A DNA stretch of 64,000 nucleotides, taken from positions 992,001-1,056,000 of the forward strand of contig NW_024881568.1 of NCBI RefSeq assembly GCF_019059575.1, written 5' to 3'. Position 1 is the stretch's first letter; every line of letters begins with the position of its first letter. This document shows, piece after piece, positions 10,077 through 20,838 of this stretch. Below the pieces are notes generated by a model. That model did no database searches. It saw nothing but the letters and a program-made list of their open reading frames with translations, and had not been told where the DNA came from. The position numbers and the translations under genes are program-made. The stretch comes from Amphibalanus amphitrite (taxonomy: Eukaryota; Arthropoda; Thecostraca; Balanomorpha; Balanidae).

Positions 10077-13000
10077 AGAGACGGCACTGCGAACGTGACG
10101 TTAAGAAAACGCGTCGGTGGCCGTACAGCACGGCCGGAGCGGGTCGTCCGTAGGCACGGCGGTGGGGGCGCGGGCGGAGGCGGCGGCTGTAGCGGCAGGT
10201 CGCCACGCGGTGGCGGAAGCGGCGGCTTCGGTGCGCGAGGCGCTGGCAGGAGGAGCTCTGGGCCGGAGGCCGGTGTTTCCGAGTCGGCGGAACGCGCCGT
10301 GTCTTGGACCGCAGACGGCGATGCTGTCGGAGTTGGAGCAGGCGGGGGCCGTTCCAAGTGCGCCGGTTTGACTCGGTCGATGGAGATAACGTCTGAGCGA
10401 CCGCCTCGGTCCACAGTAACCGTCTTCGCTGATCTGTGTAGCACCTTGTATGGTCCGTCATAACGCGGGGCAAGCGGCGGCTTCACTGCGTCGTGACGCA
10501 CGAACACGTGCGAGGCGTGGTCCAGCGCGCGCGGCACGTACGACGGCGCGCTTGGTGCTGGTCGTGGTGCCGTCGGGCGCAGTGCCGCCATGGTGCGCTG
10601 AAGCTCGGCGGCGAATGATTCCGGCGTAGGAGGCGCGGTGGCGGACGGGGTGATGAGTTCACCAGGTAGGCGGAGAGGTGCTCCGTACACCAGCTCGGCA
10701 GTGCTGCAGCCCAGGTCTTGTTTGAGCGCCGAGCGGATTCCGAGCAGCGCCAAAGGAAGAGCCTCCGTCCAGCGGGCGGGCGCGGCGGCGCGCAGCGCGG
10801 CCTTAAGCTGCCGGTGCAGGCGCTCCACCATCCCGTTGGCCTGGGGGTGGTACGCGGTGGTCCGGCGCCGCGCGCAGCCCAGGAGAGTGGACAGCTCAGC
10901 CCAGAGCGCCGACTCGAATTGGCTGCCCCGGTCGGTGATGATCTCGTCCGGGACGCCGAACCGAGAGATCCAGCCGGAGATCAGCGCCCGGGCGACCTCT
11001 CGCGCCGTGATGCCACGCAGCGGGATCGCCTCCGGCCAGCGACTGTACCGGTCCACCACCGTCAGAAGATACGAGTAGCCCTCAGACGGCGGCAGCGGGC
11101 CGACCAGGTCGGCGTGCACTTGTCGAAACCTGTCGGCAGGTGGCGGGAACGAGGCGGGCGGCGCTGTCGTGTGCCGGTGGACTTTGGTGCGCTGGCACGG
11201 GACGCAGGTGCGCGCCCAGAGTGCGGCGTCCTTCTTCACCGACGGCCACACGAAACGCCGCGTGACCAGGTCGACGGTGGCGCGCACTCCCGGGTGGGCC
11301 AGATCGTGCACGTGCCGGAAGTAGGCGCGCCGGAGCGGTGCCGGGATCCACGGCCGCGGTACACCCTGGGACTCGTCGATGACCAGCGTGCGGCCGCTGG
11401 GGAGCCGGGCGTCTCTGAGTTTGAGCCCGTGCTCTGTCGAGCGGAAGCGCGCCAGCTCTTCGTCCTCTTGCTGGCAGGCTGCGAGCTCGTCGAAGTCGTC
11501 GACTGGCGGGCACGGTGCTGAGAGCATCGCCACTGTTCGACTCAGAGCGTCCGCAGCTGCGTTTTCTTTCCCAGGCACGTGCCTGATGTCGGTGGTGAAC
11601 TGGGAGATGAAGTCCAGGTGCCGGATCTCCCTCGGCGAGTAGCTGGCTGACCCGGACGAGACTGCCGACACGAGGGCCTTGTGGTCGGTGAAGATGGCGA
11701 ACTGGCGGCCTTCCAGAGTGTGCCGGAAGTGCTTGACCGCCAGATACGCCCCGAGCAGTTCGCGGCCGAAGGTGCTGTAGCGTGTCTCTGCTGGTTGGAG
11801 TGACTTCGAGAAGAAAGCCAGCGGCGTCCAGGTCCCGTGCGAGTGTTGCTGCAGGACAGCGCCGACGCCGGTGTCAGAGGCATCGACCTGCAGACTCAGC
11901 GCTGCGCCGGGAGTGGGGTGCGCGAGCTGCGTGGCCTGAGCCAGGGCAGCCTTCACGCGTTGGAAGGCGTCCTCAGCGGTTGGCGTCCACTCCACCGGCG
12001 CCGCGCGTTTGCGTTTCTGGTCCAGCAGGCGGTGAAGTGGTCGGAGGAGGCCGGCAGCACCAGGCAGGAACCGGTGATAGTAGGTCACCAGGCCGATGAA
12101 CCTACGCAGTTGGCGTTGCGTGGTCGGCTGCGGAAACTCCTGGACTGCGGCGACCTTCTCCGGCAGCGGGGCGATGCCGTCCGGGGACACATCGTGACCG
12201 AGGAAGCTGATACGGTTGACGCCCAGCACGCACTTCTTTGGGTTGATCGTGACGCCGAACTGGTCGAGACGTTCCAGTACCTGACGGAGGTGACGGCGGT
12301 GCTGCTCGACGGACGTGCTGGCGATGAGGATGTCGTCGATGTACACGTAGCAGCACGTCAGTCCGCGCATCACCTCGTCTATAAAGCGCTGGAATGTCTG
12401 ACTGGCGTTGCGAAGACCGAAGCTCATCCGCTGCATCTCGAATAGCCCGAACGGTGTGACGATGGCCGTCTTCGGGATGTCAGCGGGTTCGACCGGGATC
12501 TGATGGTACGCGCGGACGAGGTCGATCTTCGAGAAGATGGTACAGCCGTGCAGGTTCGCGGAGAAGTCCTGCAGGAACGGTATGGGATACCGGTCCGGGA
12601 CGGTGGCGGCGTTCAGGGCGCGGTAGTCGCCGCACGGGCGCCACTGTCCGGGCTCCTTCTTGGGCTCCATGTGGAGGGGCGACGCCCAGCTGCTCTTGGA
12701 TGGGCGGGCGACCCCGAGTCTGATCAGCTTGTCGAACTCCTGACGGGCGATGCGGAGTCGGTCGGGTGGCAAACGCCGAGGGTGCCCCACACGAGGAGGT
12801 CCACGTGTCACGATGTGGTGAGTGACGTTATGGCGCACGGGCAGGAGTTGCGCAGATGTGGCCGTCACTCGAGGGAACTCTCTAAACAAGTCTGCGAGAG
12901 TGGGCGCCGCGCACATGCGCACACCGACGGAGCCGATGTCGGCTCGGGTTCCCACGGCGCACGTCGTGCCGTGTTCAGCCTGGAGGAGCTGACGGCGCAT

Positions 13001-13360
13001 GTCCACCAGCAGACGATGATGGGCGAGAAAGTCCGCTCCCAAGATCGGCATCGATACGTCAGCGACCATGAAAGTCCACGGGTAGTCCACTGTTCCGAAA
13101 CGCACCGAAGTCGAAATAACGCCATGGAGCTTGATCTCTGTGCCGTTGGCTGCTTCCAGTCGAGGCGCGTCGGGCTGCTGCACGGTGGTGCCGTCGGCCA
13201 CGACTCGTGGTGGGACGACACTCACCTGTGCGCCGGTGTCGACGAGGAACCGCCAGTTCCGGGCAAGGTCGGTGACATAGAAGAGGGGCGCCAGTGTTGG
13301 CCGGCCCGTCTCCGCTGGCGCTAGCGCGGACAGGCGGGCTAGTTTCCCGACCAGGAGCAC
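10064..13360 (-). CDS. Pol polyprotein: protease, reverse transcriptase, RNase H, integrase
   Basis: An open frame of about 1098 codons. Counted from 13360: aspartic protease VDTGAQ at about 40-45; RT with YIDD at about 340-343 preceded by the usual [13 protein letters not shown] block; RNase H VDASDTG near 490, FTDHKAL and the [15 protein letters not shown] end; integrase H-H-C-C finger (HVHDLAH ... CVPC) near 680-715 and D-D-E residues near 748, 807 and 844 ([21 protein letters not shown]). The C-terminal tail is proline-rich. All catalytic residues I looked for are present. The frame has no ATG at its start; it overlaps gag in the -1 frame, so Pol is probably made as a Gag-Pol fusion by -1 frameshifting at 13342-13348. 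The stop codon abuts the 3' LTR. Confidence 0.93.
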   Translation of the reverse strand: MLLVGKLARLSALAPAETGRPTLAPLFYVTDLARNWRFLVDTGAQVSVVPPRVVADGTTVQQPDAPRLEAANGTEIKLHGVISTSVRFGTVDYPWTFMVADVSMPILGADFLAHHRLLVDMRRQLLQAEHGTTCAVGTRADIGSVGVRMCAAPTLADLFREFPRVTATSAQLLPVRHNVTHHIVTRGPPRVGHPRRLPPDRLRIARQEFDKLIRLGVARPSKSSWASPLHMEPKKEPGQWRPCGDYRALNAATVPDRYPIPFLQDFSANLHGCTIFSKIDLVRAYHQIPVEPADIPKTAIVTPFGLFEMQRMSFGLRNASQTFQRFIDEVMRGLTCCYVYIDDILIASTSVEQHRRHLRQVLERLDQFGVTINPKKCVLGVNRISFLGHDVSPDGIAPLPEKVAAVQEFPQPTTQRQLRRFIGLVTYYHRFLPGAAGLLRPLHRLLDQKRKRAAPVEWTPTAEDAFQRVKAALAQATQLAHPTPGAALSLQVDASDTGVGAVLQQHSHGTWTPLAFFSKSLQPAETRYSTFGRELLGAYLAVKHFRHTLEGRQFAIFTDHKALVSAVSSGSASYSPREIRHLDFISQFTTDIRHVPGKENAAADALSRTVAMLSAPCPPVDDFDELAACQQEDEELARFRSTEHGLKLRDARLPSGRTLVIDESQGVPRPWIPAPLRRAYFRHVHDLAHPGVRATVDLVTRRFVWPSVKKDAALWARTCVPCQRTKVHRHTTAPPASFPPPADRFRQVHADLVGPLPPSEGYSYLLTVVDRYSRWPEAIPLRGITAREVARALISGWISRFGVPDEIITDRGSQFESALWAELSTLLGCARRRTTAYHPQANGMVERLHRQLKAALRAAAPARWTEALPLALLGIRSALKQDLGCSTAELVYGAPLRLPGELITPSATAPPTPESFAAELQRTMAALRPTAPRPAPSAPSYVPRALDHASHVFVRHDAVKPPLAPRYDGPYKVLHRSAKTVTVDRGGRSDVISIDRVKPAHLERPPPAPTPTASPSAVQDTARSADSETPASGPELLLPAPRAPKPPLPPPRGDLPLQPPPPPAPPPPCLRTTRSGRAVRPPTRFLNVTFAVPSLGGG

Positions 13361-14259
13361 GGCGGTCTGCAGCGGTGGGCCTCCGCGCCGTACTTCTGGT
13401 GGTACCAGCAGTACCCTTCATCAGGTGTCACCGATGCCGGTTGAGAACTGCCAGACGAGGCAGGTGCGGGTCGGCGCGGACGGGAGCGGGAGCGACCACG
13501 CCGAGGAGCGTCGGCACCGCCCCGCTGGAACACGGCTTCGATTCGTGCTACCGCAGCGGTGAGGGCGGTGACGGCAGCGGCCATGCCGGCGTTACCGCAC
13601 CCGCAGGCGGCGGGCGGTCCGGCGGCGGCCACCGCGCTGGCCGGCGGGGCGAGCGTGACCCCAGGGCCGGCCGGCGGGCCACAGGCGGCAGCGACACCGG
13701 CCGTCGGCGTGCAGACAGCAGTCACGGCGGCGCCGCCAGAGGCCTCCTGGAAGCGGTCGGCCGCGCTGGCCAGGTCATCAATGCCAGTGGCCTCCGGCAG
13801 CAGCGCGAGGGCGGCGCGGGTCGTCGGCGGCAGGCGCTGCAGGAACAGCGTCCTGAGAAGGCCGAGGTCGTGGCCCGCGCTGCCCAGCATGTGTTGCATG
13901 CTGCGCAACAGCTGCGTGGGCTTCCTGTCGCCCAGCTGGTGGTCGCGGAGGAGTGCCTCGAGGCGTGAGGCGCGCGACTGGGCCAGGCGCGTGCTCAGGG
14001 CCCCTTTTAGTTCTGAGAACGAACCGGTCTCGGCTGTTATCACGTCTCGAACTTGTGAAGCGACATGGACAGGCAGGTTGGCCACCAGCAGCCGGAACTT
14101 GTCGTGGTCATCCGTGATGCCGGCGACGGCGAAGGCACACTCGACCTGCACCAGCCAGAGCTCGGCTTCTTCAGGTGCGTAGGCCGGCAGCCGGAACGAC
14201 GCGAATGGCCGCGTCGGCGCGTCCTGGGCGGCACTCTCCGGCTCGATGGGTGACGGCAT
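13339..14259 (-). CDS. Gag protein with CHCC-type zinc motif
   Basis: 306 codons from the first true ATG (14259, MPSPIEPES). The frame is open further upstream only through a non-ATG codon. The N-terminal half shows the Ty3 capsid-like start ([19 protein letters not shown]) and a helical middle ([16 protein letters not shown]). The C-terminus has C-x2-H-x9-C-x3-C (CWYH ... HRC ... PC), the unusual CHCC form typical of CsRn1-like elements rather than the CCHC knuckle. Gag packages element RNA into particles. It overlaps pol by a few codons. Confidence 0.88.
   Translation of the reverse strand: MPSPIEPESAAQDAPTRPFASFRLPAYAPEEAELWLVQVECAFAVAGITDDHDKFRLLVANLPVHVASQVRDVITAETGSFSELKGALSTRLAQSRASRLEALLRDHQLGDRKPTQLLRSMQHMLGSAGHDLGLLRTLFLQRLPPTTRAALALLPEATGIDDLASAADRFQEASGGAAVTAVCTPTAGVAAACGPPAGPGVTLAPPASAVAAAGPPAACGCGNAGMAAAVTALTAAVARIEAVFQRGGADAPRRGRSRSRPRRPAPASSGSSQPASVTPDEGYCWYHQKYGAEAHRCRPPCSWSGN
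13342..13348 (-). promoter_or_regulatory. -1 ribosomal frameshift heptamer GGGAAAC
   Basis: In the gag frame the - strand reads G GGA AAC TAG: a canonical X-XXY-YYZ slippery heptamer immediately followed by the gag stop (13339-13341). Slipping back one base gives AAA CTA GCC, exactly the pol frame. A GC-rich stretch with gcgctagcgcc follows downstream and could supply a stimulatory structure. Confidence 0.75.
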
Positions 14260-14277
14260 AGTCACTATATACAGCAA

Positions 14278-14586
14278 ACACTAACACTAGAGGCACACTG
14301 AAAGACTGTCGGTAATCACTAGGCGCTCGCCGCGCTCACTGTGCTGGCGCTCGCTGCGCTGCACTGCGTTGGCGCTCGCTGCGCTGCACTGCGTTGGGCG
14401 CTCGTTGCGCTGCACTGCGTTGGCGCTCGCTGCGCTGAGGCTAGGCCGCGTCACCAGCGCACTATTCACTGTTCGCGGCAGCGGAAGCCGGGTGAAGATC
14501 ACCCGTTCTTGCCGAGGCGATAGGGAGGCCAGGTCAAAGATGACCTCTTCTTGCCGAGGCGGAGACGATGACTTCTTGAGCTACCG
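14278..14586 (-). repeat. Element leader with 25-bp tandem repeats
   Basis: The untranslated leader between primer-binding site and gag. About 14330-14440 holds roughly four copies of a 25-bp unit built on ggcgctcgctgcgctgcact. Short ORFs through it are repeat artefacts. Confidence 0.75.
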
Positions 14587-14604
14587 ATCACGTCGGGGTC
14601 ACCA
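14587..14604 (-). promoter_or_regulatory. Primer-binding site, tRNA-Trp
   Basis: The + strand reads atcacgtcggggtcacca, equal to the CCA-tailed 3' end of animal tRNA-Trp, so the element RNA can pair with that tRNA over 18 nt. Two bases separate it from the 5' LTR. Confidence 0.85.
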
Positions 14605-14606
14605 TT

Positions 14607-15153
14607 TGTGGCTGGTGCCGTGGCGAGTCGTGCTCTAAGCCGGATGAAGCCGTTCCAGTGTTTGGGATTCGCAACTTGGGATTCCACACAACGACGGGCT
14701 GGGAAGTTCCCTGATGTGGAGCCGTCTCCCCCAAACACTTAGATCGGCCAAGGATAGCGATGTATTTGAAACAGCATGAGCAAGCTATGTAGTGAACACA
14801 ACGATGAAACCATAGTTCGTTTTGGCAAAGTTAAGGACAGTACAAAGCAGTGAGAAAACGTATATCAGAGCGAGAGATACTTTCTAGAAGAGTGCGTGAA
14901 TGCCCACACGACGATGAACATTGTGATACATACACACGAACATACATTTCTAAAACATTAATAAATCGGACATAGAAAATGAACAAGTGGAGCAGAGCCA
15001 TCTGGCGGATATCGCTGAACCTGCGCCTCGCGTCAGCTGCGACAGCAGCGCCACGTGAGGTCGACGGTGGCGCCGCCCCGCGTCGGAGCGCTCGCCAGTC
15101 GCCAGCGGCGGTAGTGCCGCGCCGCGTCGGAGAACGTGCGGCGGTGCACTACA
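14607..15153 (-). repeat. 5' LTR of the CsRn1-like element
   Basis: 547 bp, apparently identical to 9517-10063. It should contain the promoter and poly(A) signals; aataaatcgg is on the + strand only, and I see no clear TATA box on the - strand. Confidence 0.93.
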
Positions 15154-15157
15154 ATAT

Positions 15158-17491
15158 AAATAGTTCAAACGACGATTAGCGCCGGTAGGCGCGGGAGGGT
15201 GACCTAGTTTAAATAATATTCGATGATAATTATCATATTCTAGTGACACATTTTCATAAAATAAGGCATAAACTTTGCAAGGAAGTCAACATTGGATAAT
15301 TGAATTCTTATTTTTCTCAAATATCCTTGTAGTAGTCAAATGGCTCAATTGTTAGATAGATGTAAGTATATGTTTTGGCTTGATGTTTGCTGTGAAACCA
15401 CCCAGCCACTTGCTGGTTGAGTGGTTTTCTGATAATTACCTGATAATCATTTCTCCTTTTCCTTAAAAGAAACTAAAATTCCTTTCAAAGTAATCCATTT
15501 TAAGGAAAGGCGGCCTGCTCATTGCATTTCATGTTCTTGTTTTGTTATTGCTGGCAGTATTTTGATACAATAATGCAATAGGTATGAATTTTTTGCAATA
15601 ATAAAACCTAAGACGAACTTAGTTAATGCGTCAATCAAACACCCAACAGAAAGATTGTGAGTCCTTGTGACGTGAAGTAGAATATTCTATGAATGTGTTA
15701 TAAAGAATATGCCAAATATTAAATTAATTATTATTTGATACCAATAGCTGAGCAGGTGAATTATGCCACAATATAATTTCATTTTCTGGTTTTGAAATAG
15801 CCGGCAGTATTTTACTTCAACAAATGTAATATACATGGAATACATGTTGTTATGTTACCTATGTTAAAAGTTTAATAACAGCCAACAGAAGGAGCTGTTT
15901 CAGCAGATAATGTTTGTACCTTATGCATTACCTTTCTTTTCTGCAGGACCATGCTTCCGCTGGGTGGTCGACATTTGCCTCCTGAAGAAGTTGAGCAACA
16001 TGAAGACCACCAGATGAGGTGTCTGCAGTTCATGTGGAACTCTGCAGACTACAAGTGTTATGCCAACCACAACCAAAGTGCTGTGATCATGGAGGTATGA
16101 ACCTCATGACAACACTTCAGATTTGCAGTTGAACCAAAGTGTGATTCAAACCACCTGTGGCATCTCACTCAATGTGTGAACAGTGTGATTATTGTGCAGT
16201 GTTCAGCTGCAACTAAGACATTTATTAGTGACTTGTTTTGCAATTAGCCACCAAAAGCATTTTTTGGGCTGGCTGCTGTAATTTGTTGTGCACTGCGCAA
16301 TAGTGGTAGTGTTTTGTCACTTGTCAAGTTGTCAGTTGTGCATGTTGCATGTTTCTCTTCCCTCGGCCCTCATTATCAGTTAAGTGGTGAATTGGCATCA
16401 CTCAGTCTCCCCAGATCTCCATTGACTGTCTGTCAACCACCTAACTTGAGATGGTATTTGCTAATAGTGTCAGAAAAGAAGTGATTGTAGACATTTTTAG
16501 GAATATGAGCTCCGTTTCATGCGTGTTCCAGTGGTCATTTTGTCACATGTCCCATAGTGTAATAAATGGAAACTGTTGTTCCCTTTTGAAGGTACTCGCG
16601 GATGCAGAAAGCGTTGGGCCTAATTATTAAACGCACCCTCCTATCAGCGACGCACGAAATCGACAAATATCATCCTTTTTAGAACAGGAGAAAACGAAAA
16701 CTTGTGAACATAGCTGTACCTACAACAGTGCATAAGGAATTGAAATTCTGGGAGTTTTTGAAATTCGGAGAAACTGAAGTTGTCGACAGGTATGCCCCCT
16801 GCACGTCAAAGACCGCCTAAAAAACAAACGTCTACAAATGAAGGCAGTATTCGTATGTTCGTTGTAATTGCAGCAGCCTAGCAACATGTATTGCGGTCCG
16901 ATTGCGAATTACACTCGTGCTCAAAAACTATGCCGGTAATTGCCAATGCACTTAGGTCATAGGTGAGGAGAGGAAGGGTTATGTCATATGTCAACATCAT
17001 AGAAATGGCTTCATCTGAGCTGTGCCTATTGTAGTTGTACATAATTCAACCAATCTATGCATTTCGTTTCTTGCAATCTACTCATGCTTTCACTCCAGCT
17101 TCAGAGTAATCATTCCATATTGTACGTCTTAAGATATTGATTTCTATGGCGGTTTGCAATTACTAGCCACGTCTCACCTCAGTTTGGTGGCCCCGCATCG
17201 GCCCACTCGGCCGCTCTAAAATTGACTTACGGAGGAGGATGGTGGCTTTTATTTTAGCTTCTCCGCCGACTGCGGGGAGCGCCGTCGCCGAGGTAGGAGC
17301 AATAAGTAGCTTATGTTTGGGACTAATTTCCACGTTTAATTAACATTTTAATGTTATTTTAATTAATTCATGTTAATCTTTGACGCATTCTCTTTCTATT
17401 GATACCATCCACCGGTCTGAGAATTACTGCCTTGCTGCGTAAGGGCCGATAAAAGATCACGTTTTTAGGGGTATCTCTTCAACATGGGGCA
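15158..17491. other. AT-rich interior of the 57-bp-TIR element
   Basis: It begins with a second copy (about 15163-15207) of a 45-bp phrase also found at 9428-9471, on the other side of the LTR element. The rest is AT-rich with no long ORF. One exon-like segment is listed separately at 15947-16094. Confidence 0.5.
15947..16094 (+). CDS. Candidate isolated exon, unknown protein
   Basis: A pyrimidine-rich acceptor (ctttcttttctgcag) is followed by a 148-bp segment open in one frame and then a donor (GAG|gtatga). The reading from the internal ATG at 15951 starts MLPLGGRHLPPEEVEQ and continues with Cys, His and Trp residues to AVIME. No family is recognised. It could be a relic transposase exon of the surrounding DNA element or chance. 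The phase at its end is 0, at its start 2. Confidence 0.25.
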
Positions 17492-17548
17492 GGAGCAATA
17501 AATAGAGCGCTCTAATTTTAGCTTATTTCCCTGGTGTGTCACCGACTG

Positions 17549-18504
17549 TATTGGCCTGCTATCACTCGCTCTTGTCGCCGCTGTCCTTGTTTGTGGTGAT
17601 CTGGTTCTGGTGGTCGGTGGTCGCTCCGCCGTCTTTGTCTGGTGATCGGGTTGTGGCAGCGCTCCTCCATGCTCTATTCACACCTCTGCGGCCACAATCC
17701 TGGTGCAGCTGCCGGCTATAGCAGTGTCCGGCACCCGTTCGCAGATCGCCGCTCTCCGGTCAGTGGACGAGACAGATCGGACGCTTTGTGGAGCACCCTC
17801 CGACCGGCGCTCGGCGCCCTCTCCTGTCCATCTGCCCCCCTTTCTGCCCCCTCATCAGGTCACGTGCTCGACAAACACCCAACTGGGGCGGTCTGCACTC
17901 GTGGGGGACGGCGGGCCCGGGCCGGTCAGCTGCCGCTGTTTATTCTGCGTCCATCCGCGTCTGTTTTGGGGCGCGCGCTGACCAGGGGCCGGCGCCGGGT
18001 CAGACAAAGGTCACACAATGGACCTCTGGCCGCTGGCCCGTCCACCTGGCCGGCCAGTGTCCCCGGGTCAGGGAGATCGGCCCGGACCGCGGTCAGCCCG
18101 CGCGCTCTGCGTGTGCGTGCCGCGGGAGGGGGTGACCCAGTTGTCGGTTTTGCGGGTCAGCTGGTCGGCCAGCGTGAAAGGGCTGGCCGCTGGGGAGCGC
18201 CGTGCGGCCGCGCTGAAAAGGCGCGCTGACCGGTGCGGTGTTGCCGTTCTGGCTGGCCGGTTGTGATGACCGCGGTCGGCACACATCTGCCCGACATACG
18301 CTGCCGGTCCGGGGAGCTGAATGCCGTCCACCCTGGGACGTCGGGGAGGGGCTGCATTGCGGGGTGGACGGGGCACGTCAAACAGCCGAATACAAATTAG
18401 CAGTCTGTTCTGCATATTCAGTGTCGGGTTAGACATTTGTTTCCTGCAAAGTGAAAAATATTATCTGTCTTCTTAGTGCTTTTGCAAGGAGCATTTGTAC
18501 TTTA
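17549..18504. other. GC-rich intergenic island
   Basis: About 17640-18370 is CpG-rich with several overlapping ORFs on both strands, none showing a domain. It may be a regulatory CpG island. Nothing further is recognised. Confidence 0.4.
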
Positions 18505-18851
18505 AAATACTTTGTGAATGACCTGTCCTTGAAATTGTATGCAGGATATATTTTTTAATATTTTTTTTAATATAGGGGAGAGTGGGGTAAGATGCCCAGG
18601 GTGGGAAAGACGCCCCACCCCCTCTAGCGGCGAAACAAAGAATCGAAACTGGAAATTAATGTTCTTAGCGTAAAGCGGAAGCCTGCCTTGTTAACTGCAC
18701 AAAAATTTGCGAGGCTCACTTGGGCAACGGTTGGCTGGTGATTGCATATTTTTTATTTGCTGCTTTCAAAAAATATTTTGGTGTCAAAACATTGTAAATA
18801 TCAAAGAAGGTAGATAATTTTGCGTCCCTTGCTATAGTCGTGATAAATTAA

Positions 18852-19885
18852 CCCTCGCCGGACCTATTGGTTTTCTACATACGCGCCGGCCGAGGGGGGG
18901 GGGGCGGGTACGACCCCCCCTCGCCGTTTCGCCCCTGGTGGAGCTAGCGCGTCGCGGAAAAAACGAGTGTGTGCGCCGTTACGAGACGCAGAGATTGGTA
19001 CCCGATTTTAAGGTCCTAGGTCAACCGGTGACCTCTGAGGTCAGGTCAAGTGCCCCAGGGTACGGTTCAGTTTTTGGTGAATAACTTCGCATAAAACGGC
19101 CGCAGAGCCGCGATTTTAGCAGCATCGTGTTCGCCTTGCTCAGGCGCGTCGAATGATATACTTTTTGTTCGGGTCAGGTCAACTTAGGGTGTTGACCTCA
19201 GGTCAAGGTCAGGTCAGCACCCCCAGGTCACGAAGTTGGTCGAAAGAGGTCATGCCGCATATCATTCGATTCGGCAGGTCTTCCTGAGTCCATTGGTGGC
19301 TTTCCCGACTCGCTAGCTCAATTTGATCGGGAGTTATTGACGAAAAACTAATATGACCTTGATGACGTCATAAATGACGTCACGGAAGGTCAACATTGCA
19401 AAAGTGATGCATCTAACCTTGCAAGGAGTGCATCAAATCACGATTCTATATGCTTGATATAGTTGGAGATCGTTTCCGGCGCCAGAATAGCAGTTTGAAT
19501 TTTTCCCCATTGACTTATAATGGTGAGGTCACGAAAATGACCTGACCTCATATGACTTTTAGGAAAAATCCGAGATATACAAGTTGTGAGACTCATAATG
19601 GATACTAGATCCTGCAAGTTTCATTTCCCTGTGACATCTCCTCTGGCAGTGAGGGCGTTGCGAAGTTGCGACATCTGAAGACCGTGCAGAGGTTCACTTA
19701 TGACGTCATAGGTCAGTGACCTGACCTGACCCAAAAATGCGGTTGGTGTCAAAAGATGCGGCTTGGATCAAAGGTCAGGTATGCCAAGTTTCAGCTCTCT
19801 ATCGCCAGCGTGTTCGGAGCTATCGCGAAAAAACCCTATGGGGGGGGGCGGCACCCGCCCCCCCCCCCCCCTCGGCCGGCGAGGG
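18852..19885. mobile_element. piggyBac-like MITE, copy A
   Basis: Termini CCCTCGCCGG / CCGGCGAGGG are flanked by TTAA on both sides (18848-18851, 19886-19889), the piggyBac target signature, with C/G homopolymer tracts just inside each end. The 1034-bp interior is non-coding and full of AGGTCA-type half-sites, e.g. ttgacctcaggtcaaggtca at 19193-19212. It is nested in element G. Confidence 0.8.
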
Positions 19886-20139
19886 TTAACATGCGTGTAC
19901 TGTGTCCCAAACAGTTTGTTTCAGGGTGTAGTTTTATGGCTAACAAATTGTACTGATTTAATGTTACCTCGGTACCTTGGGGTAAGATGCCCCCTGTCCT
20001 GATGGGGAAAGACGCCCCCCTAAATCCGTAGGCTGTCCTTCAAGCAGCCCGTCAAATCATTTATTACATACCTGTGATGAGAGACAAAAGCCGATCTGGG
20101 ACTATTGAGAGTCCAGTACGGTCGGGTGCTCCCCATGCC

Positions 20140-20470
20140 GGTCTCTCGGCCCACACAGCGACTTTTTGGGCGGCATCTGACTCTGAGAGCCCTTACGACG
20201 GCCTCTGTGGGCCACATTATTGGCTCCAGGGCCCCTCACGACATCCTTTGAGGGCTCCCACGTTGGCTCCACGGGCCGCACTGGCATCTAAGGTCCCCAC
20301 GATGGGCTCGAGGGCCCTCAAGCATCATGAAGACCTATAAGGGCCCCACAGTGGTCTCCGAACGCCACCACGGAGGCTTGTTTGGCCGCGCTGGACTATG
20401 ATGGCCCTAACGCTGACCTCTGAAGCCCCTTACGACTACTTTTGAGGGCCCTTACGATGACGTTTGGTGT
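20140..20470. repeat. Degenerate ~28-30 bp minisatellite
   Basis: Diverged units of the type gagggcccy-acgatggcctc. They resemble the monomer of the large array at 42735-44460, although the two sit in different transposable elements. Confidence 0.6.
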
Positions 20471-20838
20471 CTACTGCAGGCCCGAAGGGACTACTGATTC
20501 GTTCAGGCGATTCACGTGCCCATTTATGTCACTTATAGTGCAGGGGGCATCTTACCCAACGCCAGGGGGCGTCTTTCCCTCCCTGTGGGGTAAGATGCCC
20601 CCTTTCACTTCTTCAGGAAAATGCTTAATAGCAAAAAAAGTTATCATATTTCAAGCACGAAAGTGTGATATTTTTGGAGAAAAATGATGTCGGCTTCCGT
20701 TGAAACTACAAGTTTTTGCTTTCCGATCGTCATTTTCGAATAATATATGACATAGTAAAACCCTGGGCATCTTTCCCCACTCTCCCCTATCCTACATACA
20801 ATTTCAAGGAGAGGTCATTCACAAAGTATTTCAAAAAT

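Larger units (their letters stand above)
9517..15153 (-). mobile_element. CsRn1-clade Ty3/Gypsy LTR retrotransposon, apparently intact
   Basis: A 5637-bp element on the - strand. LTRs 9517-10063 (3' LTR) and 14607-15153 (5' LTR) are each 547 bp and look identical by eye, with TG/CA ends. The flanks show ATAT on both sides (9513-9516, 15154-15157), a 4-bp target duplication. The primer-binding site at 14587-14604 is complementary to the 3' end of tRNA-Trp, and a polypurine tract abuts the 3' LTR. gag and pol are open. tRNA-Trp priming plus a CHCC-type gag motif are hallmarks of CsRn1/Kabuki. Identical LTRs and open frames indicate a recent insertion. Confidence 0.92.
18505..20831. mobile_element. 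Foldback/TIR element G (ggggtaagatgcccc family)
   Basis: The left arm 18505-18599 and right arm 20764-20831 are inverted copies. The outer part is aaatactttgtgaatgacc and the inner part ataggggagagtgggg-aagatgccca; the left arm has an extra AT-rich stretch. Related phrases (ggggtaagatgcccc, ggggaaagacgcccc) recur inside at about 19979-20020 and 20553-20601. It is non-coding and non-autonomous. A piggyBac-like MITE is nested inside. Confidence 0.75.

Noticed and set aside
10718-11521. 267-codon + strand ORF and other ORFs opposite pol
   Set aside because: Antisense shadow of the GC-rich pol gene; the - strand frame has all the protein motifs.
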